A DNA stretch of 64,000 bases from Rattus norvegicus. Lineage: Eukaryota; Chordata; Mammalia; Rodentia; Muridae. The stretch is from NCBI RefSeq assembly GCF_036323735.1, contig NC_086024.1:71168924-71232923 (forward strand). The letters run 5' to 3'. Shown in pieces: positions 56,316 to 64,000 of this stretch; the stretch's first letter is position 1; every line of letters starts with the position of its first letter. Below the pieces are notes generated by a model. That model was given only the letters and a program-made list of their open reading frames with translations, was not told the origin of the DNA and did no database searches. The position numbers and the translations under genes were made by a program.

Positions 56316-59300
56316 CTAATAGCCACTTATCAATGAGTGCATACCATGTATGTCTTTCTGTGATTGGGTTAGCTCACTCAGGATGATATTTTCCAGTTCC
56401 AACCATTTGCCTACGAATTTCATAAACTCGTTGTTTTTGATAGCTGAGTAATATTCCATTGTGTAGATGTACCACATTTTCTGTATCCATTCCTCTGTTG
56501 AAGGGCATCTCGGTTCTTTCCATTTTCTGGCTATTATAAATAAGGCTGCGATGAACATAGTGGAGCACGTGTCTCTTTTATATGTTGAGGCATCTTTTGG
56601 GTATATGCCCAAGAGAGGTATAGCTGGATCCTCAGGCAGTTCAATGTCCAATTTTCTGAGGAACCTCCAGACTGATTTCCAGAATGGTTTTACCAGTCTG
56701 CAATCCCACCAACAATGGAGGAGTGTTCCTCTTTCTCCACATCCTCGCCAGCATCTGCTGTCACCTGAGTTTTTGATCTTAGCCAATCGCACTGGTGTGA
56801 GGTGAAATCTCAGGGTTGTTTTGATTTGCATTTCCCTTATGACTAAAGATGTTGAACATTTCTTTAGGTGTTTCTCAGCCATTCGGCATTCCTCAGCTGT
56901 GAATTCTTTGTTTAGCTCTGAACCCCATTTTTTAATAGGGTTATTTGTTTCCCTGCGGTCTAACTTCTTGAGTTCTTTGTATATTTTGGATATAAGGCCT
57001 CTATCTGTTGTAGGATTGGTAAAGATCTTTTCCCAATCTGTTGGTTGCCGTTTTGTCCTAACCACAGTGTCCTTTGCCTTACAGAAGCTTTGCAGTTTTA
57101 TGAGATCCCATTTGTCGATTCTTGATCTTAGAGCATGAGCCATTGGTGTTTTGTTCAGAAAATTTTTTCCAGTGCCCATGTGTTCCAGATGCTTCCCTAG
57201 TTTTTCTTCTATTAGTTTGAGTGTGTCTGGTTTGATGTGGAGGTCCTTGATCCACTTGGACTTAAGCTTTGTACAGGGTGATAAGCATGGATCGATCTGC
57301 ATTCTTCTACATGTTGCCCTCCAGTTGAACCAGCACCATTTGCTGAAAATGCTATCTTTTTTCCATTGGATGGTTTTGGCTCCTTTGTCAAAAATCAAGT
57401 GACCATAGGTGTGTGGGTTCATTTCTGGGTCTTCAATTCTATTCCATTGGTCTATCTGTCTGTCTCTGTACCAATACCATGCAGTTTTTATCACTATTGC
57501 TCTGTAATACTGCTTGAGTTCAGGGATAGTGATTCCCCCTGAAGTTCTTTTATTGTTGAGGATAGCTTTAGCTATCCTGGGTTTTTTGTTATTCCAGATG
57601 AATTTGCAAATTGTTCTGTCTAACTCTTTGAAGAATTGGATTGGTATTTTGATGGGGATTGCATTGAATCTGTAGATTGCTTTTGGTAAAATGGCCATTT
57701 TTACTATATTAATCCTGCCAATCCATGAGCATGGGAGATCTTTCCATCTTCTGAGGTCTTCTTCAATTTCTTTCCTCAGTGTCTTGAAGTTCTTATTGTA
57801 CAGATCTTTTACTTGCTTGGTTAAAGTCACACCGAGGTACTTTATATTATTTGGGTCTATTATGAAGGGTGTCGTTTCCCTAATTTCTTTCTCGGCTTGT
57901 TTCTCTTTTGTATAGAGGAAGGCAACTGATTTATTTGAGTTAATTTTATACCCAGCCACTTTGCTGAAGTTGTTTATCAGCTTTAGTAGTTCTGTGGTGG
58001 AACTTTTGGGATCACTTAAATATACTATCATGTCATCTGCAAATAGTGATATTTTGACTTCTTCTTTTCCGATCTGTATCCCCTTGATCTCCTTTTGTTG
58101 TCTGATTGCTCTGGCTAGAACTTCAAGAACTATATTGAATAAGTAGGGAGAGAGTGGGCAGCCTTGTCTAGTCCCTGATTTTAGTGGGATTGCTTCGAGT
58201 TTCTCTCCATTTAGTTTAATGTTAGCAACTGGTTTGCTGTATATGGCTTTTACTATGTTTAGGTATGGGCCTTGAATTCCTATTCTTTCCAGGACTTTTA
58301 TCATGAAGGGGTGTTGAATTTTGTCAAATGCTTTCTCAGCATCTAATGAAATGATCATGTGGTTCTGTTCTTTCAGTTTGTTTATATGATGGATCACGTT
58401 GATGGTTTTCCGTATATTAAACCATCCCTGCATGCCTGGGATGAAGCCTACTTGATCATGGTGGATGACTGTTTTGATGTGCTCTTGAATTCGGTTTGCC
58501 AGAATTTTATTGAGTATTTTTGCGTCGATATTCATAAGGGAAATTGGTCTGAAGTTCTCTTTCTTTGTTGTGTCTTTGTGTGGTTTAGGTATAAGAGTAA
58601 TTGTGGCTTCGTAGAAGGAATTCGGTAGGGCTCCATCTGTTTCAATTTTGTGGAATAGTTTGGATAATATTGGTATGAGGTCTTCTATGAAGGTTTGATA
58701 GAATTCTGCACTAAACCCGTCTGGACCTGGGCTCTTTTTGGTTGGGAGACCTTTAATGACTGCTTCTATTTCCTTAGGAGTTATGGGGTTGTTTAACTGG
58801 TTTATCTGTTCCTGATTTAACCTCGATACCTGGTATCTGTCTAGGAAATTGTCCATTTTCTGAAGATTTTCAAATTTTGTTGAATATAGGTTTTTATAGT
58901 AAGATCTGATGATTTTTTGAATTTCCTCCAAATCTGTAGTTATGTCTCCCTTTTCATTTCTGATTTTGTTAATTTGGACACACTCTCTGTGTCCTCTCGT
59001 TAGTCTGGCTAAGGGTTTATCTATCTTGTTGATTTTCTCAAAGAACCAACTTTTGGTTCTGTTGATTCTTTCTATGGTCCTTTTTGTTTCTACTTGGTTG
59101 ATTTCAGCTCTGAGTTTGATTATTTCCTGCCTTCTACTCCTCCTGGGTGTATTTGCTTCTTTTTGTTCTAGAGCTTTTAGGTGTGCTGTCAAGCTGCTGA
59201 CATATGCTCTTTCCTGTTTCTTTCTGCAGGCACTCAGCGCTATGAGTTTTCCTCTTAGCACAGCTTTCATTGTGTCCCATAAGTTTGGGTATGTTGTATC

Positions 59301-60143
59301 TTCATTTTCATTAAATTCTAAAAAGTTTTTAATTTCTTTCTTTATTTCTTCCTTGACCAGGTTATCATTGAGTAGAGCATTGTTCAATTTCCACGTATAT
59401 GTGGGCATTCTTCCCTTATTGTTATTGAAGACCAGTTTTAGGCCGTGGTGGTCCGATAGCACGCATGGGATTATCTCTATCTTTCTGTACCTGTTGAGGC
59501 CCGTTTTTTGACCAATTATATGGTCAATTTTGGAGAAAGTACCATGAGGAGCTGAGAAGAAGGTATATCCTTTTGCTTTAGGATAGAATGTTCTATAAAT
59601 ATCCGTTAAGTCCATTTGGCTCATGACTTCTCTTAGTCTGTCGACATCACTGTTTAATTTCTGTTTCCATGATCTGTCCATTGATGAGAGTGGGGTGTTG
59701 AAATCTCCCACTATTATTGTGTGAGGTGCAATGTGTGCTTTGAGCTTTAGTAAGGTTTCTTTTTCGTATGTAGGTGCCCTTGTATTTGGTGCATAGATAT
59801 TTAGGATTGAGAGTTCATCTTGGTGGATTTTTCCTTTGATGAATATGAAGTGTCCTTCCTTATCTTTTTTGATGACTTTTAGTTGGAAATTTATTTTATT
59901 TGATATTAGAATGGCTACTCCAGCTTGCTTCTTCTGACCATTTGCTTGGAAAGTTGTTTTCCAGCCTTTCACTCTGAGGTAGTGTCTGTCTTTGTCTCTG
60001 AGGTGTGTTTCCTGTAGGCAGCAGAATGCAGGGTCCTCGTTGTGTATCCAGTTTGTTAATCTATGTCTTTTTATTGGGGAGTTGAGGCCATTGATATTGA
60101 GAGATATTAAGGAATAGTGATTATTGCTTCCCGTTATATTCAT
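56316..60143 (-). CDS. L1 ORF2 protein: endonuclease-reverse transcriptase, intact
   Basis: A 1275-residue frame, a normal full length for rodent L1 ORF2p, which nicks target DNA and copies L1 RNA onto the nick. The N-terminal apurinic-type endonuclease (about 1-240) keeps the expected catalytic residues: Asn16, Glu45 (in QETHL), Asp147 and Asn149 (in GDFN), Asp207, and Asp231-His232 (in SDHH). The reverse transcriptase lies about 470-770, with the SPGPDG block at 471-476, SGTRQGCPLSP at 656-666 and polymerase motif FADD at 701-704. The C-terminal cysteine motif CX3CX7HX4C is at 1131-1148. No stop, frameshift or missing catalytic residue was seen. The start is the first Met of the endonuclease (MNITGSNN), 58 bases after the ORF1 stop. 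Translation normally depends on the bicistronic L1 RNA. Confidence 0.96.
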   Translation of the reverse strand: MNITGSNNHYSLISLNINGLNSPIKRHRLTNWIHNEDPAFCCLQETHLRDKDRHYLRVKGWKTTFQANGQKKQAGVAILISNKINFQLKVIKKDKEGHFIFIKGKIHQDELSILNIYAPNTRAPTYEKETLLKLKAHIAPHTIIVGDFNTPLSSMDRSWKQKLNSDVDRLREVMSQMDLTDIYRTFYPKAKGYTFFSAPHGTFSKIDHIIGQKTGLNRYRKIEIIPCVLSDHHGLKLVFNNNKGRMPTYTWKLNNALLNDNLVKEEIKKEIKNFLEFNENEDTTYPNLWDTMKAVLRGKLIALSACRKKQERAYVSSLTAHLKALEQKEANTPRRSRRQEIIKLRAEINQVETKRTIERINRTKSWFFEKINKIDKPLARLTRGHRECVQINKIRNEKGDITTDLEEIQKIIRSYYKNLYSTKFENLQKMDNFLDRYQVSRLNQEQINQLNNPITPKEIEAVIKGLPTKKSPGPDGFSAEFYQTFIEDLIPILSKLFHKIETDGALPNSFYEATITLIPKPHKDTTKKENFRPISLMNIDAKILNKILANRIQEHIKTVIHHDQVGFIPGMQGWFNIRKTINVIHHINKLKEQNHMIISLDAEKAFDKIQHPFMIKVLERIGIQGPYLNIVKAIYSKPVANIKLNGEKLEAIPLKSGTRQGCPLSPYLFNIVLEVLARAIRQQKEIKGIQIGKEEVKISLFADDMIVYLSDPKSSTTELLKLINNFSKVAGYKINSNKSVAFLYTKEKQAEKEIRETTPFIIDPNNIKYLGVTLTKQVKDLYNKNFKTLRKEIEEDLRRWKDLPCSWIGRINIVKMAILPKAIYRFNAIPIKIPIQFFKELDRTICKFIWNNKKPRIAKAILNNKRTSGGITIPELKQYYRAIVIKTAWYWYRDRQIDQWNRIEDPEMNPHTYGHLIFDKGAKTIQWKKDSIFSKWCWFNWRATCRRMQIDPCLSPCTKLKSKWIKDLHIKPDTLKLIEEKLGKHLEHMGTGKNFLNKTPMAHALRSRIDKWDLIKLQSFCKAKDTVVRTKRQPTDWEKIFTNPTTDRGLISKIYKELKKLDRRETNNPIKKWGSELNKEFTAEECRMAEKHLKKCSTSLVIREMQIKTTLRFHLTPVRLAKIKNSGDSRCWRGCGERGTLLHCWWDCRLVKPFWKSVWRFLRKLDIELPEDPAIPLLGIYPKDASTYKRDTCSTMFIAALFIIARKWKEPRCPSTEEWIQKMWYIYTMEYYSAIKNNEFMKFVGKWLELENIILSELTQSQKDIHGMHSLISGY

Positions 60144-60201
60144 ATTTGGATGTGAGGTTATGTTTGTGTGCTTTCATTCTCTTTGTTTGTTGCCAAGACG
60201 A

Positions 60202-61259
60202 TTAGTTTCTTGCTTCTTCTAGGGTATAGCTTGCCTCCTTATGTTGGGCTTTACCATTTATTATCCTTTGTAGTGCTGGATTTGTAGAAAGATATTGTGT
60301 AAATTTGGTTTTGTCATGGAATATCTTGGTTTCTCCATCAATGTTAATTGAGAGTTTTGCTGGATACAGTAACCTGGGCTGGCATTTGTGTTCTCTTAGG
60401 GTCTGTATAACATCAGTCCAGGATCTTCTGGCCTTCATAGTTTCTGGCGAGAAGTCTGGTGTGATTCTGATAGGTCTCCCTTTATATGTTACTTGACCTT
60501 TTTCCCTTACTGCTTTTAATATTCTTTCTTTATTTTGTGCGTTTGGTGTTTTGACAATTATGTGACGGGAGGTGTTTCTTTTCTGGTCCAATCTATTTGG
60601 AGTTCTGTAGGCTTCTTGTATGTCTATGGGTATCTCTTTTTTTAGGTTAGGGAAGTTTTCTTCTATGATTTTGTTGAAGATATTTACTGGTCCTTTGAGC
60701 TGGGAGTCTTCACTCTCTTCTATACCTATTATCCTTCTCATTGAGTCCTGGATTTCCTGTATGTTTTGGACCAGTAGCTTTTTCCGCTTTACATTATCTT
60801 TGACAGTTGAGTCAATGATTTCTATGGAATCTTCTGCTCCTGAGATTCTCTCTTCCATCTCTTGTATTCTGTTGGTGAAGCTTGTATCTACAGCTCCTTG
60901 TCTCTTCTTTTGGTTTTCTATATCCAGGGTTGTTTCCATGTGTTCTTTCTTGATTGCTTCTATTTCCATTTTTAATTCCTTCAACTGTTTGTGTTTTCCT
61001 GGAATTCTTTCAGGGATTTTTGCGATTCCTCTCTGTAGGCTTTTACTTGTTTATTAATGTTTTCCTGTGCTTCCCTAAGTGTGTTCATGTCTTTCTTGAA
61101 GTCCTCCAGCATCATGATCAAATATGATTTTGAAACTAGATCTTGCTTTTCTGGTGTGTTTGGATATTCCATGTTTGTTTTGGTGGGAGAATTGGGCTCC
61201 GATGAGGGCATGTAGTCTTGGTTTCTGTTGCTTGGGTTCCTGCGCTTGCCTCTCGCCAT
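60202..61259 (-). pseudogene. L1 ORF1 protein, broken by one frameshift
   Basis: ORF1p is a trimeric RNA-binding chaperone that coats L1 RNA. The start at 61259 opens MARGKRRNPSN, a typical rodent N-terminus. That frame runs 92 residues into the coiled coil (ends QENTNS) and stops at about 60981. The remaining 260 residues continue in another frame from about 60984 (ELKMEIEAIKKEH) through the rest of the coiled coil, the RRM ('LKGPVNIFNKIIEENFPNL', 'TSRHIIVKTPNAQNKERIL') and the C-terminal domain ('YKGRPIRITPDFSPETMKA'). The offset equals loss of one base (modulo 3), within an A/C-rich stretch near 60985-60995. No other defect was seen. As written, full ORF1p cannot be made. Confidence 0.92.
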
Positions 61260-61819
61260 CAGATTATCTCTAGTGTTACTTTGTTCTGCTATTTCTGACA
61301 GTGGCTAGACTGTCCTATAAGCCTGTGTGTCAGGAGTGCTGTAGACCTGTTTTCCTCTCTTTCAGTCAGTTATGGGGACAGAGTGTTCTGCTTTGGGCGT
61401 GTAGTTTTTCCTCTCTACAGGTCTTCAGCTGTTCCTGTGGGCCTGTGTCTTGAGTTCACCAGGCAGCTTTCTTGCAGCAGAAAATTTGGTCTTACCTGTG
61501 GTCCCGAGGCTCAGGTTCGCTCGTGGGGTGCTGCCCAGGGGCTCTCTGCAGCGGCAGCAACCAGGAATACCTGTGCCGCCCCTTCCGGGAGCTTCAGTGC
61601 ACCAGGGTTCCAGATGGTCTTTGGCTTTTTCCTCTGGCGTCCGAGATGTGTGTGCAGGGAGCAGTCTCTTCTGGTTTCCCAGGCTTGTCTGCCTCTCTGA
61701 AGGTTTAGCTCTCCCTCCCACGGGATTTGGGTGCAGAGAACTGTTTATCCGGTCTGTTTCCTTCAGGGTCCGGCGGTGTCTCTGGCAGGTGTCCTGCTGC
61801 TCCTGGGCCCTCCCCCACC
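61260..61819 (-). promoter_or_regulatory. L1 5' UTR / internal promoter
   Basis: This 560-bp stretch is GC-rich with several CpGs, in contrast to the AT-rich surroundings, and lies between the 5' target-site duplication and the ORF1 start. In rodent L1s this region holds the internal RNA polymerase II promoter, often as tandem monomers. I do not see an obvious tandem repeat here, so it may hold a single promoter unit. Open frames in this block on both strands reflect high GC content. Confidence 0.75.
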
Positions 61820-62109
61820 ACAATTTTATCTTCTATTCCTATTGTTAAGACTTTCATTTTCTTTCCTCTTATCAGTACTCTGAGTAGAACTTCCCTTTCG
61901 TTCCAGCTAGTTTCTGCAAAGAATGTTCTGTACATTCTTTTAAGGTTTGTTAAAAATAAAAATTCTCTCCAAGAGGTTGTAGAACACACTAAAAATCTAT
62001 TTACTACTGTGTCAAATAGTCAAGATTAGAGTATGGCCTCTGATACTTTTAAAAGTATAACTGAAATGTATAATTTGATTTTCAACTTTGTTGAAAGAAA
62101 ATTTTATAC

Positions 62110-62340
62110 AAGTATGCAGTATATTTTGTTCAAATCTACCTATTCCTCCTTTTTCCTCAACTCCTTCTAAATCAACCAGTACTTGTTCCTTCCAACTTCA
62201 TGCACTTTTTCTAACTCACTAAGCCCATTCAATTTTCCAGTATGAGTACAAGTGTACAACTCTTGAAAAATATATCCAGATGTTACCGTAATCTATGGGA
62301 TAGATGCTTGCTCATTTACATTCACTGTTATTCTACTCTC
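62110..62340 (-). mobile_element. Probable old L1 3' fragment, antisense
   Basis: The text 'ctattcctcctttttcctca', 'actccttctaaatcaaccag', 'cttccaacttcatgcac' resembles antisense 3' sequence of older L1s. Weak. Confidence 0.4.
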
Positions 62341-62481
62341 ATTAATTAGGAAATAGAACTAGACTAAATGTCAATCAACAGATGGTTTAGCTAAAAAGAA
62401 AAAGAAAGTATGGAATTTAAAGAAATGCAAATAATTATTCTGGGTAACATAAGAAAATATCAGAACTTTATGTTCCTTCTT

Positions 62482-62808
62482 TTTTTTTTTTTTTTATTCC
62501 CTTTCCCGGTTTCCGGGCAAACATCCCCCTAATCCATCCCCATCCCCTTCTTTATGGGTGTTCCCCTCCCCATTCTCCCCCCATTGCCGCCCTCCCCCCA
62601 ACAATCTAGTTCACGGGGGGTTCAGTCTTAGCAGGACCCAGGGCATCCCCTTCCACTGGTGCTCTTACTAGGATATTCATTGCTACCTATGAGGTCAGAG
62701 TCCAGGGTCAGTCCATGTATAGTCTTTAGGTAGTGGCTTAGTCCCTGGAAGCTCTGGTTGCTTAGCATTGTACATATGGGGTTTCGAGCCCCTTCAAGCT
62801 CTTCCAGT
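62482..62808 (-). mobile_element. Young L1 3' fragment with its own duplication, lacking the normal 3' terminus
   Basis: A T tail leads directly into 'attccctttcccggtttcc', then the C-rich tract and the 'atgaggtcagagtccagg' block, ending at 'caagctcttccag'. The duplication 'tatgttccttctt' is at 62469-62481 and 62809-62821. Compared with the other young copies, about 40 bp that normally lie between the A tail and this point (the 'acttgagtatttctt' block) are missing. Confidence 0.92.
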
Positions 62809-62852
62809 TATGTTCCTTCTTATAAGTGATTTTTAGTTTTGAATCTTTAGGG

Positions 62853-62869
62853 GTGTGTGTGTGTGTGTG

Positions 62870-62947
<78 letters not shown>
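62853..62947. repeat. Compound TG/GA microsatellite
   Basis: A TG run with one short interruption (62853-62911) switches to a GA run (62911-62947). The Lx L1 tail starts just after. Confidence 0.95.
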
Positions 62948-62949
<2 letters not shown>

Positions 62950-64000
62950 CTTTTTTAAAAATATTTTTATTAGATAAACTTCTTTATTTGCATTTCAAAT
63001 GTTATTCCCCTTCCTGGTTTCCTGTCTATAAGCCCCCATCCCCTCCCCTCCCCCTCCCCCATATGAGTATTTCCCCCATACATCCCCCTTACTGCCCCCC
63101 ATATTCCCCTACACTGGGGATCCAACCTTGGCAAGACCAAGGGCTTCCCCTTCCACTGGTGCCCCAACAAGGCTATTTTGCTACATATGCATTTGGAGCT
63201 CTGGGTCAGTCCATGTATAGTCTTTCTGTAGTGGTTTAGTCCCTGGAAGCTCTGGTTGGTTGGCATTGTTCTTTTCGTGGGGTTGTAAGCTCCTTCGACT
63301 CTTTAAATACTTCCTCTAATTCCCCCCAAGGGGGTCCTGTTCTCAGTTTTTTGTTTGCTGTTAGCATTGACCTCTGTATTGGACATGTTCTGGATGTCTC
63401 TCTCAGGAGAGAACTATATCCAGTCCCTTTCAGCATGCATTTTTTAGCTTCGTCAATTTTATCTAGTTTTGGTGGCTGTATATATATGGGCACATGTTGG
63501 CAGGCTCTGAATGACCATTTCTTGAGTCGCTGCTCTAAACTTTGCTTCCATATCCCCTCCTATGGATATTTTTCCCCTTTTAAGAAATAGTGGGAGCATT
63601 CGCATTTTGGTCATCCTTCTTCTTGAACTTCCTGTGGTCTATGCATTGCATCTTGTGTAATTTGTGCTTTTTGGCTAATATCCACTTACCAGTGAGTGAA
63701 TACCAAGTGTTTTTTTCTGTGATTGAGTTACCTCAGTTAGGATGATATTTTCTAGTTCATTCCATTTGCCTATGAATTTCATGAAGTCATTGTTTGTGAT
63801 AGCTGAGTAGTACTCCATTGTGTAGATGTACCACATTTTTTAATCCATTCCTCTGTTGAAGGGCATCTGGGTTCTTTACAGCTTCTGGCTACTCTAAATA
63901 AGGCTGCTATGAACATGGTGGAACATTTGTCTTTGTTGTATGTTGGAGCATCTTTTGGGTATATGCCCAAGAGAGGTATAGCTTGGTCCTCAGGTAGTGG
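62950..64000 (-). mobile_element. Lx-type L1 3' UTR and ORF2 C-terminus, antisense, cut by window end
   Basis: T-rich tail, 'ttatttgcatttcaaatg', C-rich tract, 3' UTR blocks ('ctttctgtagtggtttagtc', 'gcatgcattttttagcttcg'), then the ORF2 end. A minus-strand frame at 63779-63970 reads 'CSTMFIAALFRVARSCKEP' and 'CPSTEEW'. The 5' side continues beyond the window. Confidence 0.9.

Larger units (their letters stand above)
55593..61819 (-). mobile_element. Full-length rat L1 with 15-bp target-site duplication
   Basis: A complete autonomous non-LTR retrotransposon on the minus strand: 5' UTR (61819-61260), ORF1 (61259-60202), a 58-base inter-ORF gap, ORF2 (60143-56316), 3' UTR with G-rich tract (56315-55609) and A tail (55608-55593). 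The duplication 'acaattttatcttct' is at 55578-55592 and 61820-61834, so both ends are original. The insertion point TCTTCT/AT resembles the L1 endonuclease preference. The intact ORF2, perfect duplication and pure A tail mean it inserted recently. Confidence 0.97.

Noticed and set aside
57151..59511. Several plus-strand open frames of 60-189 codons inside the full-length L1
   Set aside because: They are antisense shadows of the intact L1 ORF2 on the minus strand.
61383..62029. GC-rich open frames on both strands near 61.4-62.0 kb considered as a host exon or CpG island gene
   Set aside because: The block is the 5' UTR of the full-length L1, bounded by its target-site duplication; some of the frames run past it into flanking DNA by chance.

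Overview
The window is mammalian, murid-rodent nuclear DNA, almost certainly rat (Rattus). The evidence is a full-length L1 of rat type, several 5'-truncated sister copies, ID SINEs (tRNA-Ala-derived elements amplified in rat) with perfect target-site duplications, B1 and B2/B3 SINE remnants, and many older Lx-type L1 fragments. The background is AT-rich with long microsatellites. I see no intact host gene, no structural RNA gene and no bacterial-type feature. It reads as an intergenic or deep-intronic retrotransposon accumulation zone.

Layout. 1-9.4 kb: L1/Lx 3' ends, a 167-bp tandem duplication and two LTR-like relics. 9.4-14.5 kb: one ancient antisense L1 split by later insertions (a MaLR-type element, an LTR-like repeat, an Lx fragment and a young L1 tail). 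15.3-16.1 kb: an ID element and an old MLT1-like LTR. 16.15-22.4 kb: a decayed class II (ERVK-type) provirus with LTR homology at both ends, a tRNA-Lys-like primer site, gag zinc knuckles, a mutated protease site, reverse transcriptase and RNase H/integrase remnants, itself hit by an ID dimer. 23.6-31.8 kb: B1, B3 and LTR remnants, an unidentified coding-like stretch, a retropseudogene of Bpnt1, an ancient L1, a dUTPase-like relic and an L1 5' portion lacking its ORF2. 33-37.2 kb: LTR relics and two sense-strand L1 tails. 37.8-38.76 kb: a 2 x 200-bp inverted repeat. 38.8-47.7 kb: Lx tails, one apparently twin-primed, and an ID. 48-50.4 kb: an antisense ERV leader and LTR with primer site, split by a B3 SINE, and L1 promoter-like monomers. 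51.6-52.6 kb: a young truncated L1 with a 14-bp duplication. 55.6-61.8 kb: a full-length L1 on the minus strand with 15-bp duplications, an intact 1275-residue ORF2 and a single frameshift in ORF1. 62.5-64 kb: a short L1 tail lacking its normal 3' terminus, a TG/GA microsatellite and an Lx L1 running off the window.

How it works together: the only intact long open frame is the L1 ORF2 (endonuclease plus reverse transcriptase). This class of machinery would have mobilised the ID, B1 and B2/B3 SINEs, the processed pseudogene and the truncated L1 copies. Most other open frames are antisense shadows of L1 or chance frames. Repeat family names rest on recognition by eye; where I could not name a family I say so.
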